Shown one piece after another: positions 46,856 through 57,335 of a stretch of DNA of 64,000 nt (position 1 is the stretch's first letter; each line of letters begins with the position of its first letter). The notes under the pieces are model-generated. The model made no database searches, was not told where the DNA came from, and worked only from the letters and a program-made list of their open reading frames with translations. The DNA comes from Anodontia alba (taxonomy: Eukaryota > Mollusca > Bivalvia > Lucinida > Lucinidae): contig OZ024826.1 of the NCBI GenBank assembly GCA_964016985.1, forward strand, positions 59,534,235 to 59,598,234, read 5' to 3'. Both the position numbers and the translations under genes were made by a program.

Positions 46856-47471
46856 AGGTTAACTGACCCACTGATAAAACATGAATAATATGGAATAAAT
46901 ATGCATTTTCATGAAAAGAACACATAATACATATGCCCTAATATGAATTTAATAGGTGCTACGTATATCCATGTGTCCAAATTGTCATCACATACTTCAA
47001 AGGTGGGTTGGCCAGATCTAACTGAATTGATTTCAGACCACGCTTGACTTCTGAATCCACTGCATGAATTGCTATATAACTTCCAAGTCAACAATATTTC
47101 AGTAGTTTAGAGATATTGCCTCCAAATTTTACGGGACTTTTACCCGACCCGATCACATGAATTCAGGTCCTGCTTAGTTACTAGCAGCTCTGCCAAGGAG
47201 ACTTTAGGCAGCCCATCTATTTCGCGGTCCCCGATGGGCGGGGGCTATGCTTTCCAAAAACCAAAAACTAGTGTATGCCGGTAACAGGCACAACGACATA
47301 CACTATCATTCGCTACCTGAAATCCATTTTACTGCTTCAGGATTTTTCCTAAAGCATTTTGACCGTTTGTGTGTTTTTGTCTTTGTTTCTTTTTGGTATT
47401 TAAAAACCCCATAAAAATAACAACAATTTACATGATTTACAAACAGGTCGAATGAACACATTCAGGGGTCA

Positions 47472-48818
47472 AGCTGGCTAAAAAATTCAGGGAGAAGTTT
47501 TATAGGATGAGGGAGAAGTTAACTCGGTTAACCTACAGTGCTGTCGGCCAATCCTGCGCACTTAAGCTACTGTGCAGGTCGTAATTTCAATACAGAGAAA
47601 AAAATAAAATGCATTTTAGCGACACTTCAGTGCCTTGCCAATGTAGAGCCAACTGGACATCATTTTTGCATCTCTAGTTTTAATTTGTTGTCAGTGTAGG
47701 CCATCAAACATCGTGTTTTTGAGACATTAAAATTTTCTGCTAATTCTGCGCATCTGGAGTAAATCGCTTCCTTATTTTATAATACTACTATGACCTGGTT
47801 CTTCGAAAACACATTTGAGTAGGCCAGGGCAGTTGATGAAATGTGAATAATAAAGTTCATATTTTCTTGCGACAGTCTTGTTGAAAATTGTGCTTTTTTC
47901 ACAGTTCTGTGTTATTTTTCACATAAACACGTGTTTTTGTAATCATTTTACAAATATTTTGAATTTGCCATTTAAAAATGCTTTTTATACTTCCATTCCA
48001 TCAGCATATTAAAATGATGTACCAAAATGAAATGGTTTTGATGTTTGTTCAAAACTATTTGAATGAGCAGGATTAGCCGATGTGCAGAATTAGCCTACAT
48101 AGCTGTATATACGTATCACCTTACTGAAAGCATGACACTTAAGGACTCTCGACTCGCTTTACCGCATTGTCTTGAGAATTAACAAAAAAGGAAGCAATTT
48201 TTACTGTAGATCTGTTAATTCTTACTTCTAAACCAATTAAATGATCCACAGAAACACAGACGTGAGTAGGGCAAATGCATCATATCTGCATCCATATCTT
48301 TTTGGAAACTGATCTTCTCAGTCAAAACATCAAGATCTGATAAGCTATAAACATAATGATAAAAAGAAACTTGTTAGCTAAAATGTCTGTCAACTTTTAA
48401 ATTTAGTTTTTCAGCATTTTTAATGTTGTTTCAGACCAATTTTCAGCAAGTAAATGGTTCATTTATGAAAAAACGGACACCCACGAAAACTAATGATATT
48501 GACAAAAACAATCTTTTGGTCACTTAGTAGGCAAACAATTTTCCTCCAAAACTTGTTTAACCACATTAGACTTTTATTCTGTGGCATTTCTGATACTTCT
48601 AACAACTTTTTTTTTTTCAAAAGAATTTTACCTTTGTATGTTTGTTCAATTTTTACTGGATTTTAACATAAAAGTTCATTTTGCACAAGTATTTGCTTTT
48701 TCAAAAGTTGCAAAAATCGAGGGCGAAGTTTTTGTCGCCTTCAGGGCTTCCCAGGACGACTTAGAGCCCTCAAGGGCGACTATTTTGCCCCAGTCGCCTT
48801 GTAGCCTGACCCCTGACA
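47472..48818. mobile_element. CAGGGGTCAAGCTGGC TIR element
   Basis: Left end CAGGGGTCAAGCTGGC and right end GCCTTGTAGCCTGACCCCTG are inverted and imperfect. The flanks carry the direct repeat ACATT on both sides. The left copy of the host repeat lacks this insert. Interior is AT-rich and I recognise no transposase. hAT-like by end sequence, but a 5-bp duplication is short for hAT. Confidence 0.6.
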
Positions 48819-48910
48819 TTATTGTGTCGAAGTTTTTCAGATTATCATGTGAAAAGAGCGTACAGTCTATGTGTTATCAAAAAATCTATATCAAAGTGTA
48901 CCTTATGCAC

Positions 48911-50772
48911 ACAAGAGCTCCGCCAAGCTGGGCATTATACGCCCATGGCAAGTAAAAAGATATAGCACAAAAACTGGCTCCTGTATAATTCAGTGCTCCG
49001 GATATAAACTGTAAGTGGAATTACAAAAAAAAAAAATTAAAAAAATTTCATTTGGGCATATTTCTGCTGATATTTGGTGAACTGTAACCTAAGCGACCAA
49101 GCTGGCCCAGGAATTAAGGAAGAAGTGACTTCTCCCTCCTGGGAAAACAGGGAGAAGTTTGCTGCTTCTAGGGAGAAGTGCTTTCTGATGGAGGACACAC
49201 CACAGAAGCATGACTATATTATAAGCTCATATGAACCTTTGGCTGATTTGTTTTTCCTATACTTCAATATTGGACAAAACAATAACAAAACAAAAATAAA
49301 CAACCAAAAAAAAAAAAAAAAAAAATGCTGCAAGAAATTTTTTTGCAAACCTTTAACTTGTTTAATACTGATTTTATTTTTGTTCTTTAAGGGAGCCAAA
49401 AAAAAAAATCCAAAAAGAATTATGTATTCATAAAGATTTAATAATGGCAACCTTTCCTTGCAAATCTAATAAAAGAAGAAAAAAAAAATCAATATCTTGC
49501 CCATATGACCAAAACTTTAGTTATTTGCCAAAAAATATACCTATTATAAAATAAAATTTGCACACTATTACCTCTAAACATAATACTGCGAAAAGTTTAC
49601 AAAAATTTTCAAAGGGGCATAAATCTGCAAATATTTGGTGCACTGTAACCTCGAAATAATATGTGCTGCTCCACATCGTGTAACTATTTATGAAGTTTCA
49701 GCTTGATCAGATGTAAACTATAGAAGGATTTAGCCGGATACAAAAAATTATTAGAAATTAATAGAAATTTTCAACGGGGTTTAACTCTGCTAATATTTGG
49801 TGGACTGTAACCTCGAAATAATATGTGCTGCTCCACATCGTGTAACTATTTATGAAGTTTCAGCTTGATCGGATGTAAACTATAGAAGGATTTAGCTGGA
49901 TACAAAAAATTATTAGAAATTAATAGAAATTTTCAACGGGGTTTAACTCTGCTAATATTTGGTGGACTGTAACCTTGAAATAATATGCGCTACTCCACAT
50001 CATGGTCTATTAACTACAAATAAAATTTCAGCTTGATAAGATGTAAACTGTAGGAGGATTTAGCCAGAAACGAAAAGTTTACTGAAATTTTCAAAGGGGC
50101 ATAAATCTGCTAATATTTGGTGGACTGTAACCGCGAAACAATATGCGCTGCACCACATCATGGTCTAAATGTACATGAAGTTTCAGCATGATTGGATACA
50201 AACTGTAGGAGGATTTAGCCAGAAACGAAAAATTAATAGAAATCTTCAAAGGGGTATAACTCTGCTAATATTTGGTGGACTGTAACCTTGAAACAATATG
50301 CACTCCTCCACATCATGGTCTAACTACAAATCAAGTTTCAGCTTGATCGGATGTAAACTGTAGGAGTTAGCCGGAAACGAAAAAGTCAACAGAAATTTTC
50401 AAAGGGGCATAACTCTGCTAATATTTGGTGGACTGTAACCTCGAAACAATATACACTGCTCCACATCATGGTCTAACTATATATGAAGTTTCAGCTTGAT
50501 TGGATGTAACATGTAGGAGGAGTTAACCGGAAATGAAAAGTTTACAGAAATTTTCTAAGGAGTTTAACTCTGCAAACATTTGGTGGATTGTAACCCCGAA
50601 ACAATATGTGCTGCCCCACATCATGGTCTTACTATATACCAAGTTTCAGCTTGATCGGATGTAAACTGTAGGAGGAGTTAGCCGGAAACGAAAAAGTTTA
50701 CGGACGGACGGAAGGACGGATGGGACGCCATACCCCATAACATAATACGTCCCGTTTTTCAAACGGGCGTAT
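48911..50772 (+). mobile_element. composite element CE4, filled site known
   Basis: Starts ACAAGAGCTCCGCCAAGCTG and GGCATTATACGCCC. About eight units of about 165 bp carry ATTTGGTGGACTGTAACC and AAGTTTCAGCTTGATCGGAT. It ends GGACGGACGGAAGGACGG and a hairpin CCCGTTTTTCAAACGGG leading to CGTATAAA. The sister repeat at 25500-25550 lacks it: GCACAAAACGAATC (reverse strand) is uninterrupted there. A ~370-bp A-rich insertion resembling the 47472 element disrupts the first units (about 49085-49450). Confidence 0.8.
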
Positions 50773-51275
50773 AAAAACGAATCATGCTCAGCTTATAAAG
50801 AGACTGAGAATGGATAGAAATAAAATTCGAAGTGGAGACAAAATTCAAAATGGTGGCGATCACAAATTTTGTAGGCTGACGTCATGAGTCGCGTAATTCA
50901 ACCCGGTGCAATTGGAATACTTGGCATTATTGGCTGTTTTGTTGCTATCGTAGGCACGGCCGCCATGTCAATAGTCTCTGCCCAATCATGGAATGTTTAT
51001 TGTTTTTCAGGATAAGCACCGAACAACCCAAGCTTTTGTTGGACCAGTACATTTATGGTCACACACATCACTGGTCGCATAGTTAGTCTATAGTAAAGCA
51101 TCTACACGCCGAACTGCTTCGCGGTTCGGGTTGGATGCACTTATTTTTAGTAAGATAGTGCATGCTAAAATGCCCCTTTTTGAAAAAAAAAAAAAAATGC
51201 CATGCCCTTTTTGAGTTCTTGGTGAAACACTGTTGGCTCAAATCTGTCTGTCCTGATACCCTAGGTAATCGTTCC

Positions 51276-51362
51276 GGGTCGTTTTGGCCCCGAGTCGTTT
51301 CGGCCCTGGGTCGTTTCGGCCTGGGTCGTTTCGGCCAATTTTGGTGGGTTGTTTCGGCCTGA
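51276..51362 (+). repeat. GGGTCGTTTCGGCC tandem repeats, left TIR
   Basis: About five degenerate copies of GGGTCGTTTCGGCC, the subterminal array of the Mutator-like element. The reverse complement of the same array lies at about 54700-54805. Confidence 0.85.
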
Positions 51363-51599
51363 TTTTTTTAAGTCCCCCTAGGTTACGGATAATAGGTAGA
51401 ACAATCATTTGGTTGTTTGATGAAGAGTCTAGTTATGTCAGAGGCCTTCTTTTTAAGTCCATCCAGGTTTGGGGTGATAGACCAATCATTTAGTTGTTTG
51501 ATGAAGAGTCTGTGGGTATCAAAGGTCTTGGTTGATAGGGTATATCCTATTAAAGTGAAGCCTGTTTTGTCTTGGATATCCCATGTTATTTATCAAGCA

Positions 51600-51690
51600 T
51601 TAAAATTATCTTTCAAGAGAAAATAAGGCTTAACATTTATGTGAATTGGATGTCAAGCAAACGATTCATGTGAAATGTCAAACTTTATAA
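51600..51690. repeat. F-family hairpin fragment
   Basis: AGGCTTAACATTTATGTGAA and TTCATGTGAAATGTCAAACT around GGATGTCAAGCAAACG. Lies inside the Mutator-like element. Confidence 0.5.
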
Positions 51691-52081
51691 GTGTTTTACA
51701 CCAGTAAATGCGCAACACAGTCTGATTGTAATTTGATTACAGTATTTTACAATTCTGTATGCTGGCTACAGACATCGCAGGTCACTGCATATTTACGATC
51801 TTCCACAGGAGAATTGCAAGCAATGCACAACTCAGACATTATTTTATTTTCTGCAATCACAGAAAATTATAAAGATGAATGATTCGAAATTGTGTGAGCT
51901 TCACTTTAAATATGCTGCTGTCGGCATATAAAATAGTTTCTTTAAACAAAAGTAAAATTGACCATAACATTCTTGTGTGCCATTAAAACTGTCCGCCCGC
52001 CTTTCGCCGACAAAGTCACCCGCCAAACAAACCATATTTAATTAACATGCACAAGTTTTCACACTTCAATTAATCAATTAA

Positions 52082-52712
52082 CCCTTAGGCTGCTAAGAAA
52101 AAAATGAATCAAGCCTGTAAGAGGGGGTACCTCTACTCGAGAAGTCATTACTCCTTTAATTTTGCCTCGAATTACATGGAATTTTCACATACAATTGGCC
52201 GATCGTAGGTGGCCATTTTACCGGAGAAGGGATGGTCACATGACTAGAAAGTCACGTGACAGTCACGTGTAAACCGGGAACCGTTTAAGACAATTAAAAC
52301 AAAAAAAAAATTTTTTTACAAGGGACCAGCGCCTACTGTGTACTATTGCGAATGGAACAAGTGACATACAAAGGTTCTACTGTTATTCCTACTTCTTCCT
52401 CACTGGAAATGAATCAGGTGTTATGGGCTTTTTTTTTCGAGAAAATCGTGATCAATCTGTTGAAGTGAATGCTGAAATTAATGGCAGCTTGATATTTGGT
52501 ATTCTTGGTCTTTTTAGTGGGGGTAAAATCCAGCACCTGACTATCTAATGAAAAGTGGCGTGTTTGTATGAATAGGTTCACTCCTGAATGGGAACACTTG
52601 CTCTGAATGGTTGCATGTGGTATATAGTAAGTTTGACAGGCTTTAGAGTTGGTAGACCCCCCCCCCCCACACCCCCCCAGCGCGACAATAGTCGTGATTA
52701 GCAGCCTAAGGG
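52082..52712. mobile_element. TTAA MITE (CCCTTAGGCTGC), unit 1
   Basis: Begins CCCTTAGGCTGCTAA after TTAA and ends with the exact inverse of 15 bp; the right TTAA has decayed to TAAA. The TTAA target and CCCTT end are typical of piggyBac-type elements. Non-coding; the short open frame inside is shifted between units. Confidence 0.8.
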
Positions 52713-52829
52713 TAAAGTAGAAAAAAAATAAAAAATGTGATTTTGCTTTTTTTGTGTCAAATTCAAACCGAAAATGTCAAATCCGGGCTAAATTTTGGGT
52801 ATTTTATTTTTTCATCGGCTTTCTGTTAA

Positions 52830-53471
52830 CACTTAGGCTGCTAAGAAAAAAATGAATCAAGCCTGTAAGAGGGGGTACCTCTACTCGAGAAGTCATTACT
52901 CCCTTAATTTTGCCTCAAATTACATGGAATTTTCACATACAATTGGCCGATCGTAGATGGCCATTTTACCGGAGAAGGGATGGTCACATGACTAGAAAGT
53001 CACGTGACAGTCACGTGTAAACCGGGAACCGTTTAAGACACTTAAAAAAAAAAAAAAAAAAATTTTTACAAAGGACCAGCGCCTACTGTGTACTATTGCG
53101 AATGAAACAAGTGACATACAAAGGTTCTACTGTTATTCCTACTTCTTCCTCACTGGAAATGATTCAGGTGTTACGGGCTTTTTTTTTTCCAGAAAATAGT
53201 GATCAATCTGTTGAAGTGAATGCTGAAATTAATGGCAGCTTGATATTTGGTATTCTTGGTCTTTTTAGTGGGGGTAAAATCCAGCACCTGACTATCTAAT
53301 GAAAAGTGGCGTGTTTGTATGAAAGTAGGTTCACTCCTGAATGGGAACACTTGCTCTGAATGGTTGCATGTGGTATATAGTAAGTTTGACAGGCTTTAGA
53401 GTTGGCAGACACCCCCCCCCACCCACCCCCCCACCCCAGCGCGACAATAGTCGTGATTAGCAGCCTAAGGG
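52830..53471. mobile_element. TTAA MITE (CCCTTAGGCTGC), unit 2
   Basis: Same element as unit 1, about 750 bp downstream, with TTAA on both sides. Very close in sequence to units 1 and 3. The ~117-bp spacer between units is also shared, so the array arose by tandem duplication of element plus spacer, not by separate insertions. Confidence 0.8.
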
Positions 53472-53589
53472 TTAAGAAGAAAAAAAAAAAAAAAATGTGA
53501 TTTTGCTTTTTTTGTGTCAAATTCAAACCGAAAATGTCAAATCCGGGCTAAATTTTGGGGATTTTATTTTTTCATCGGCTTTCTGTTAA

Positions 53590-54205
53590 CCCTTAGGCTG
53601 CTAAGAAAAAAATGAATCAAGCCTGTAAGAGGGGGTACCTCTACTCGAGAAGTCATTACTCCTTTAATTTTGCCTCGAATTACATGGAATTTTCACATAC
53701 AATTGGCCGATCGTAGGTGGCCATTTTACCGGAGAAGGGATGGTCACATGACTAGAAAGTCACGTGACAGTCACGTGTAAACTGGGAACCATTTAAGACA
53801 CTTAAAAAAAAAAAAATTTTTTTTACAAAGGACCAGCGCCTACTGGGTACTATTGCGAATGAAACAAGTGACATACAAAGGTTCTACTGTTATTCCTACT
53901 TCTTCCTCAATGGAAATGATTCAGGTGTTATGGGCTTTTTTTTCCAGAAAATCGTGATCAATCTGTTGAAGTGAATGCTGAAATTAATGGCAGCTTGATA
54001 TTTGGTATTCTTGGTCTTTTTAGTGGGGGTAAAATCCAGCACCTGACTATCTAATGAAAAGTGGCGTGTTTGTATGAAAGCAGGTTCACTCCTGAATGGG
54101 AACACTTGCTCTGAATGGTTGCATGTGGTATATAGTAAGTTTGACAGGCTTTAGAGTTGGCAGACCCCCCCAGCACGACAATAGTCGTGATTAGCAGCCT
54201 AAGGG
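53590..54205. mobile_element. TTAA MITE (CCCTTAGGCTGC), unit 3
   Basis: Third unit with both TTAA sites intact. It differs from the other units mainly in the lengths of A and C runs, including a C-run that is 9 to 14 long in units 1 and 2 but shorter here. Confidence 0.8.
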
Positions 54206-54316
54206 TTAATACCTGGATTATCGCAAAGGATTAAAGACTAACTATAATTGGCCCGAAATTTCCCACCTTGATAAATCGATTACCAAATATCAAAACAAAC
54301 ATGACAATTAATCAAT

Positions 54317-54580
54317 CATCACGAAAACATGGCTATATAATTTTGATCCCCTTAAACCCCACTTTTATATAGTAAAACTGGGGTTTACAGGGGTATACAT
54401 TATTTTTCTTATTTTTGCTCGAAAACATAAATTGTGGGTATTCTAAAGAACAGCCTCGCCGAGGTTCTAACGAATACCCACAATCTGTGTTTTGAGCACA
54501 AATATAAAAAATACCAAGCTTTTTATCTGAAAATTTTTAGTTTTTGGAGGTGAAATTTTCTATATATTTGAATAGGATCA
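54317..54580. mobile_element. foldback MITE, GATTGTGGGTACTCG subfamily, copy 2
   Basis: Begins CATCACGAAAACATGGCTAT, contains AAACCCCACTTTTATATAG / ACTGGGGTTTACAGGGG and a decayed hairpin at 54415-54510. Lies inside the Mutator-like element near its right end. Confidence 0.7.
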
Positions 54581-54599
54581 AGGATGAAATGTCTGTCTA

Positions 54600-54680
54600 C
54601 CTGCCTATGTATCTATCTGCCTGTCGGTCGGTCTACCTACCTACCTACCCACCCACCTACTACCTACCTACCTACCTATA
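54600..54680 (+). repeat. CTAC/CTGC microsatellite
   Basis: Degenerate tetranucleotide run with CTACCTACCTACC blocks, near the right TIR of the Mutator-like element. Confidence 0.8.
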
Positions 54681-54828
54681 CTGAAATGACTCTGAGCCAA
54701 AACGACCAACCTACCAAGGCCGAAACGACCCAACCCTCAAAATTGGCCGAAACTACCCAGGTTGAAACAACCCAGCTGAAACGACCCAGGGCTGAAACGA
54801 CCCGGAACCCTAGGTAATTATAGTTTAA

Positions 54829-55303
54829 CCCTTGTCATGCTGAATAAATTAAAATGCCATGCCCACTTCTAATTTCCAGCCAATCAGATCACTTGATCTG
54901 GGTTTTTGTTAGAAATTCACATATTAAATGACAAAGAGTGCATCTGGATCTTGTTTGTTTTGAGGTTTTACGGCCCAGCCAACCCAATGGGGTCATGTCG
55001 AGCGCGGTCAGTTTACCTAACCACACGTTTACTGGGCAGGCTTAGTCCTCTAAGCGGTTAACCAGTATTGTGCACATTCTTTCGCCAGAAACTGACAACT
55101 GCCCTTCTTGAATCAGCGGAAGGGAAAGAATGACCGTAGAAAATATTTCATGATCAATCTCCACGAAAGAATGTTCCCGACCTTGGTGGGGGCTGAACCC
55201 GCGACCTCCTGGTCTCCAGTCGAACGGCGCATCCAACTGAGCCACCATCCGGATCTGCATTGTTTGCTAAGACAGGGCATGACGTGTTTAGCAAGAGAAG
55301 GGT
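54829..55303. mobile_element. TTAA MITE, copy A5, split by a SINE
   Basis: Left end CCCTTGTCATGCTGAA after TTAA at 54825-54828; right part resumes at 55257 and ends GAGAAGGG. The SINE at 54952-55245 lies in the hairpin. The left TTAA lies only 6 bp past the 11-bp duplication of the Mutator-like element. Confidence 0.7.
54952..55245 (-). mobile_element. tRNA-derived SINE
   Basis: Minus strand: A-box-like TGGCTCAGTTGG and B-box-like GCGGGTTCAGCCCC near the right edge, body, then the tail GCCGTAAAACCTCAAAACAA. Target duplications CATCTGGATCT (54941-54951) and CATCCGGATCT (55246-55256). Type: tRNA-derived SINE. It lies inside TTAA MITE A5. Confidence 0.85.
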
Positions 55304-55394
55304 TTAGTAAAAGCCATAGTGACAGAAAGTGGTAAATCATTTCGTCAGAGGTATCTGCCTGAAAGCACATCCATTCACCCAATCTAATTCTTAC

Positions 55395-55542
55395 CTGATG
55401 GCACTGGTACGACAACTTTTCTTCTGAAAATCATCTTCCCCTTTCCTTTGCACTCTCTACATTTGTTTTTTATGATTACCCTGGTTCCATGGCATGCTCT
55501 ACAGGTTGTCCGCATCACAAATGGACCTGTGCTTATTGTTTC
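55395..55542 (-). CDS. DNAJA3: DNAJA3 exon: second half of zinc finger
   Basis: 148-nt exon. Acceptor is ATCTGCAG before 55542 and the donor is GTAAGAA from 55394 downward. It encodes ETISTGPFVMRTTC, then CRACHGTR and CRECKGKG, completing the four zinc-finger repeats, and then FRRKVVVPVPS plus the first base of a glycine codon. Vertebrate DNAJA3 has ETINTGPFVMRSTCRRCGG at the same place, so orthology is clear. The third repeat ends in arginine instead of glycine. The exon lies about 90 bp from an old TTAA MITE into which a SINE has jumped (54829-55303). Confidence 0.94.
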
Positions 55543-55744
55543 CTGCAGATAAACATGGTGTTTGGTTTTTAATGGCTCTGTCAACAATATTTCAGTCACA
55601 TTGTGCTGTCTCCCAAAAGCAGGGAGAAAGAAATGCAAAATGCGACAGATGAAAAAAGTCCCAAATGCCACATCTAGCCTCAAATGAGGCCAATGGTGGC
55701 AGTTTTAGCAGGAGTGTGCACCACCCTACCCATATATGTTCATA

Positions 55745-56160
55745 CACCAATCTTTTTTTTTTTTTTCTTCAAGACATAAGGCATAATTGCTGACATGTGA
55801 AATATAGGTCAAAGACAAATCCACGAAGACCACTCCTTTATTGTGTCAGATTAACTTACATATATTATGAGGTTAATCTTGGTGCCACATGGCATCAGTA
55901 TATGTTCATATGTCAAACAGTCTTCAAATAAGGCAAAATCACTGGAAATCAAACTTTAGGTCTGATAAACCTTCACTAGGTCAATCTTGGTGCCACAATG
56001 AACCAATATCCTGTTGTTCATACATCAAATAGTCTTCAAGATAGAGGGGAATATCTCTGAAGTATGAAATATAGGATTAATATGAAACACACTAACATAC
56101 AAACAAGCGAACAAACAGAAAGACAAAAACTATATACCCTCGACACACTAAAAAGGGTAT
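55745..56160 (+). repeat. composite element remnant CE10
   Basis: About three short units with AAGGCA.AATCACTG and TCAATCTTGGTGCCACA, then a CAAACAAGCGAACAAAC tract. The end is a hairpin: TATACCC, CTCGACACACTAAAAA, GGGTATA. No clear start. Confidence 0.5.
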
Positions 56161-56277
56161 AAAAAGGGTTCTACTACAAGGTAAGCAAATTCATTTCTTT
56201 TAGAGTAGACCCCTTTTCCAAAAGTAGGCAAAAACAAAGAGTTATCTTCCAAAAGTGTATGCATTCCCCTTAAATAT

Positions 56278-56587
56278 TTGTTTGTTTGTGTTGAGGTTTT
56301 ACGGCCCAGTCAACCCAGTGGGGTCATGTCGAGCGCGGTCAGTTTACCTAACCACACATTTACTGGGCAGGCTTAGTCATCTAAGCGGTTAACCAGTATT
56401 GTGCACATTCTTTTGCCAGAAACTGACAACTGTCCTTCTTGAATCAGCGGAAGGGAGAGAATGACCGTAGAAAATATTTCATGATCAATCTCCACGAAAG
56501 AATGTTGCCGACCCCGGCGGGGGTTGAACCCGCGACCTCTTGGTCTCCAGTCGGACGGCGCATCCAACAGAGCCACCGAGGCCGGCT
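56278..56587 (-). mobile_element. tRNA-derived SINE with perfect 11-bp duplication
   Basis: Same family as 54952. Perfect direct repeats CCCCTTAAATA at 56267-56277 and 56588-56598. Head has GGCTCTGTTGGATGCGCC and CGCGGGTTCAACCCC. The tail ends in (AAAC)n. Retroposed by a LINE machinery in trans; none is visible here. Confidence 0.9.
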
Positions 56588-56629
56588 CCCCTTAAATAGC
56601 CCTCTTATCTATTGCTAAGTATTTTGATT

Positions 56630-56945
56630 GTGTTAGGGTTTAACAACACGTCAACCCTTGTGGGTCATTTTATGTCGTTTCCCAGAGAGAGGGAGGAAAG
56701 AGATAGAAGCGATAGCAGAGAAGATGAAAGAGATGGACAGTGAAGAAAGAGGAACAGGAATGAAAAAGAAGAAACAGACAAAATAAAAACATTCCCCCAA
56801 TACCCTTACCTGCTACAAGGAGAGCAGGCCTTGCCCAACTGTAAGCCAATATCAGTTGGATGCCCTGGTGACGTGAGATACACAGCTTGGCTACACCTGA
56901 CCATCCCCCTACAGTTGAATAAGACGATCTCTTCACTCAACATGC
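56630..56945 (-). repeat. second SINE-like family (GGTTTAACAACAC)
   Basis: TTAGGGTTTAACAACACGTC at the left and GAGAGAGGGAGGAAAGAGAT are shared with 59940-60110 (GGTTTAACAGCCATATTTGA, GAGAGAGGGAAACAGGAAGA). Probably a different tRNA-derived SINE; no head box is certain. Confidence 0.45.
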
Positions 56946-56963
56946 CTGCACAATTGGGTTGTG

Positions 56964-57240
56964 CATCACGATAACATGCCTATATAATTTTGACCCCCTT
57001 AAACCCCACTTTTATGTAGTAAACTGGGGTTTACAGGGGTATACATTATTTTTCTTATTTCTGCTCAAAAACATTATGGGTACTCGTTAGAATCGCCTTG
57101 CCGAGGCAATTCTAACGAGTACCCACAATCTAAGTTTTGAGCAGAAATATGAAAAATATCAGAATTTTTTATCTGAAAATTTTCATTTTTTTGGCTGGTA
57201 AAATTTTCAGTATATTTGAATAGGCGTGTTTTTGTAATGG
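56964..57240. mobile_element. foldback MITE, GATTGTGGGTACTCG subfamily, copy 3
   Basis: Begins CATCACGATAACATGCCTAT and ends AATAGGCGTGTTTTTGTAAT. Hairpin arms at about 57065-57145 around CGCCTTGCCGAGGC. Lies about 95 bp downstream of the 57336-57488 exon in gene orientation. Confidence 0.75.
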
Positions 57241-57335
57241 AGAAATACAAAAAAATAAATAATAAATAAGAATAAAAAAAAATAAAATATAATACCCTCT
57301 TATATTGAGCTATGTTTGAATATGTCTGCACTCAC

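Larger units (their letters stand above)
46920..51115. repeat. inverted partner of the 25117-27915 element
   Basis: Block B (27013-27600) reappears reversed at about 46930-47445, a short block C (about 25540-25610) at about 48820-48910, and block A (about 25200-25520) at about 50775-51105. The order on the minus strand is the same as in the left copy. Between the blocks sit insertions absent from the left copy: a CAGGGGTC element (47472-48818) and a composite element (48911-50772). Terminal inverted repeats are missing or decayed. Confidence 0.7.
51271..54808. mobile_element. Mutator-like 3.5 kb element with repetitive TIRs
   Basis: Left end starts GTTCCGGGTCGTTTTGGCC; the right end is its inverse, finishing GACCCGGAAC. 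Each terminal region contains several head-to-tail copies of GGGTCGTTTCGGCC over about 90-110 bp. The outer flanks carry CCTAGGTAATC (51260-51270) and CCTAGGTAATT (54809-54819), an 11-bp duplication with one difference. Long TIRs and 9-11-bp duplications are typical of MULEs. No transposase frame is seen, so this is non-autonomous. It carries three tandem TTAA MITEs and a foldback element as cargo. Confidence 0.75.

Noticed and set aside
48581..48955. 124-residue plus frame
   Set aside because: Crosses the junction between two mobile elements (47472-48818 and CE4), so it is not a gene.
53096..53299. Peptide with NAEINGSLIFGILGLFSGG in the TTAA MITE trimer
   Set aside because: Conserved only because the units are near-identical duplicates; frames upstream differ and there is no start context or family match.
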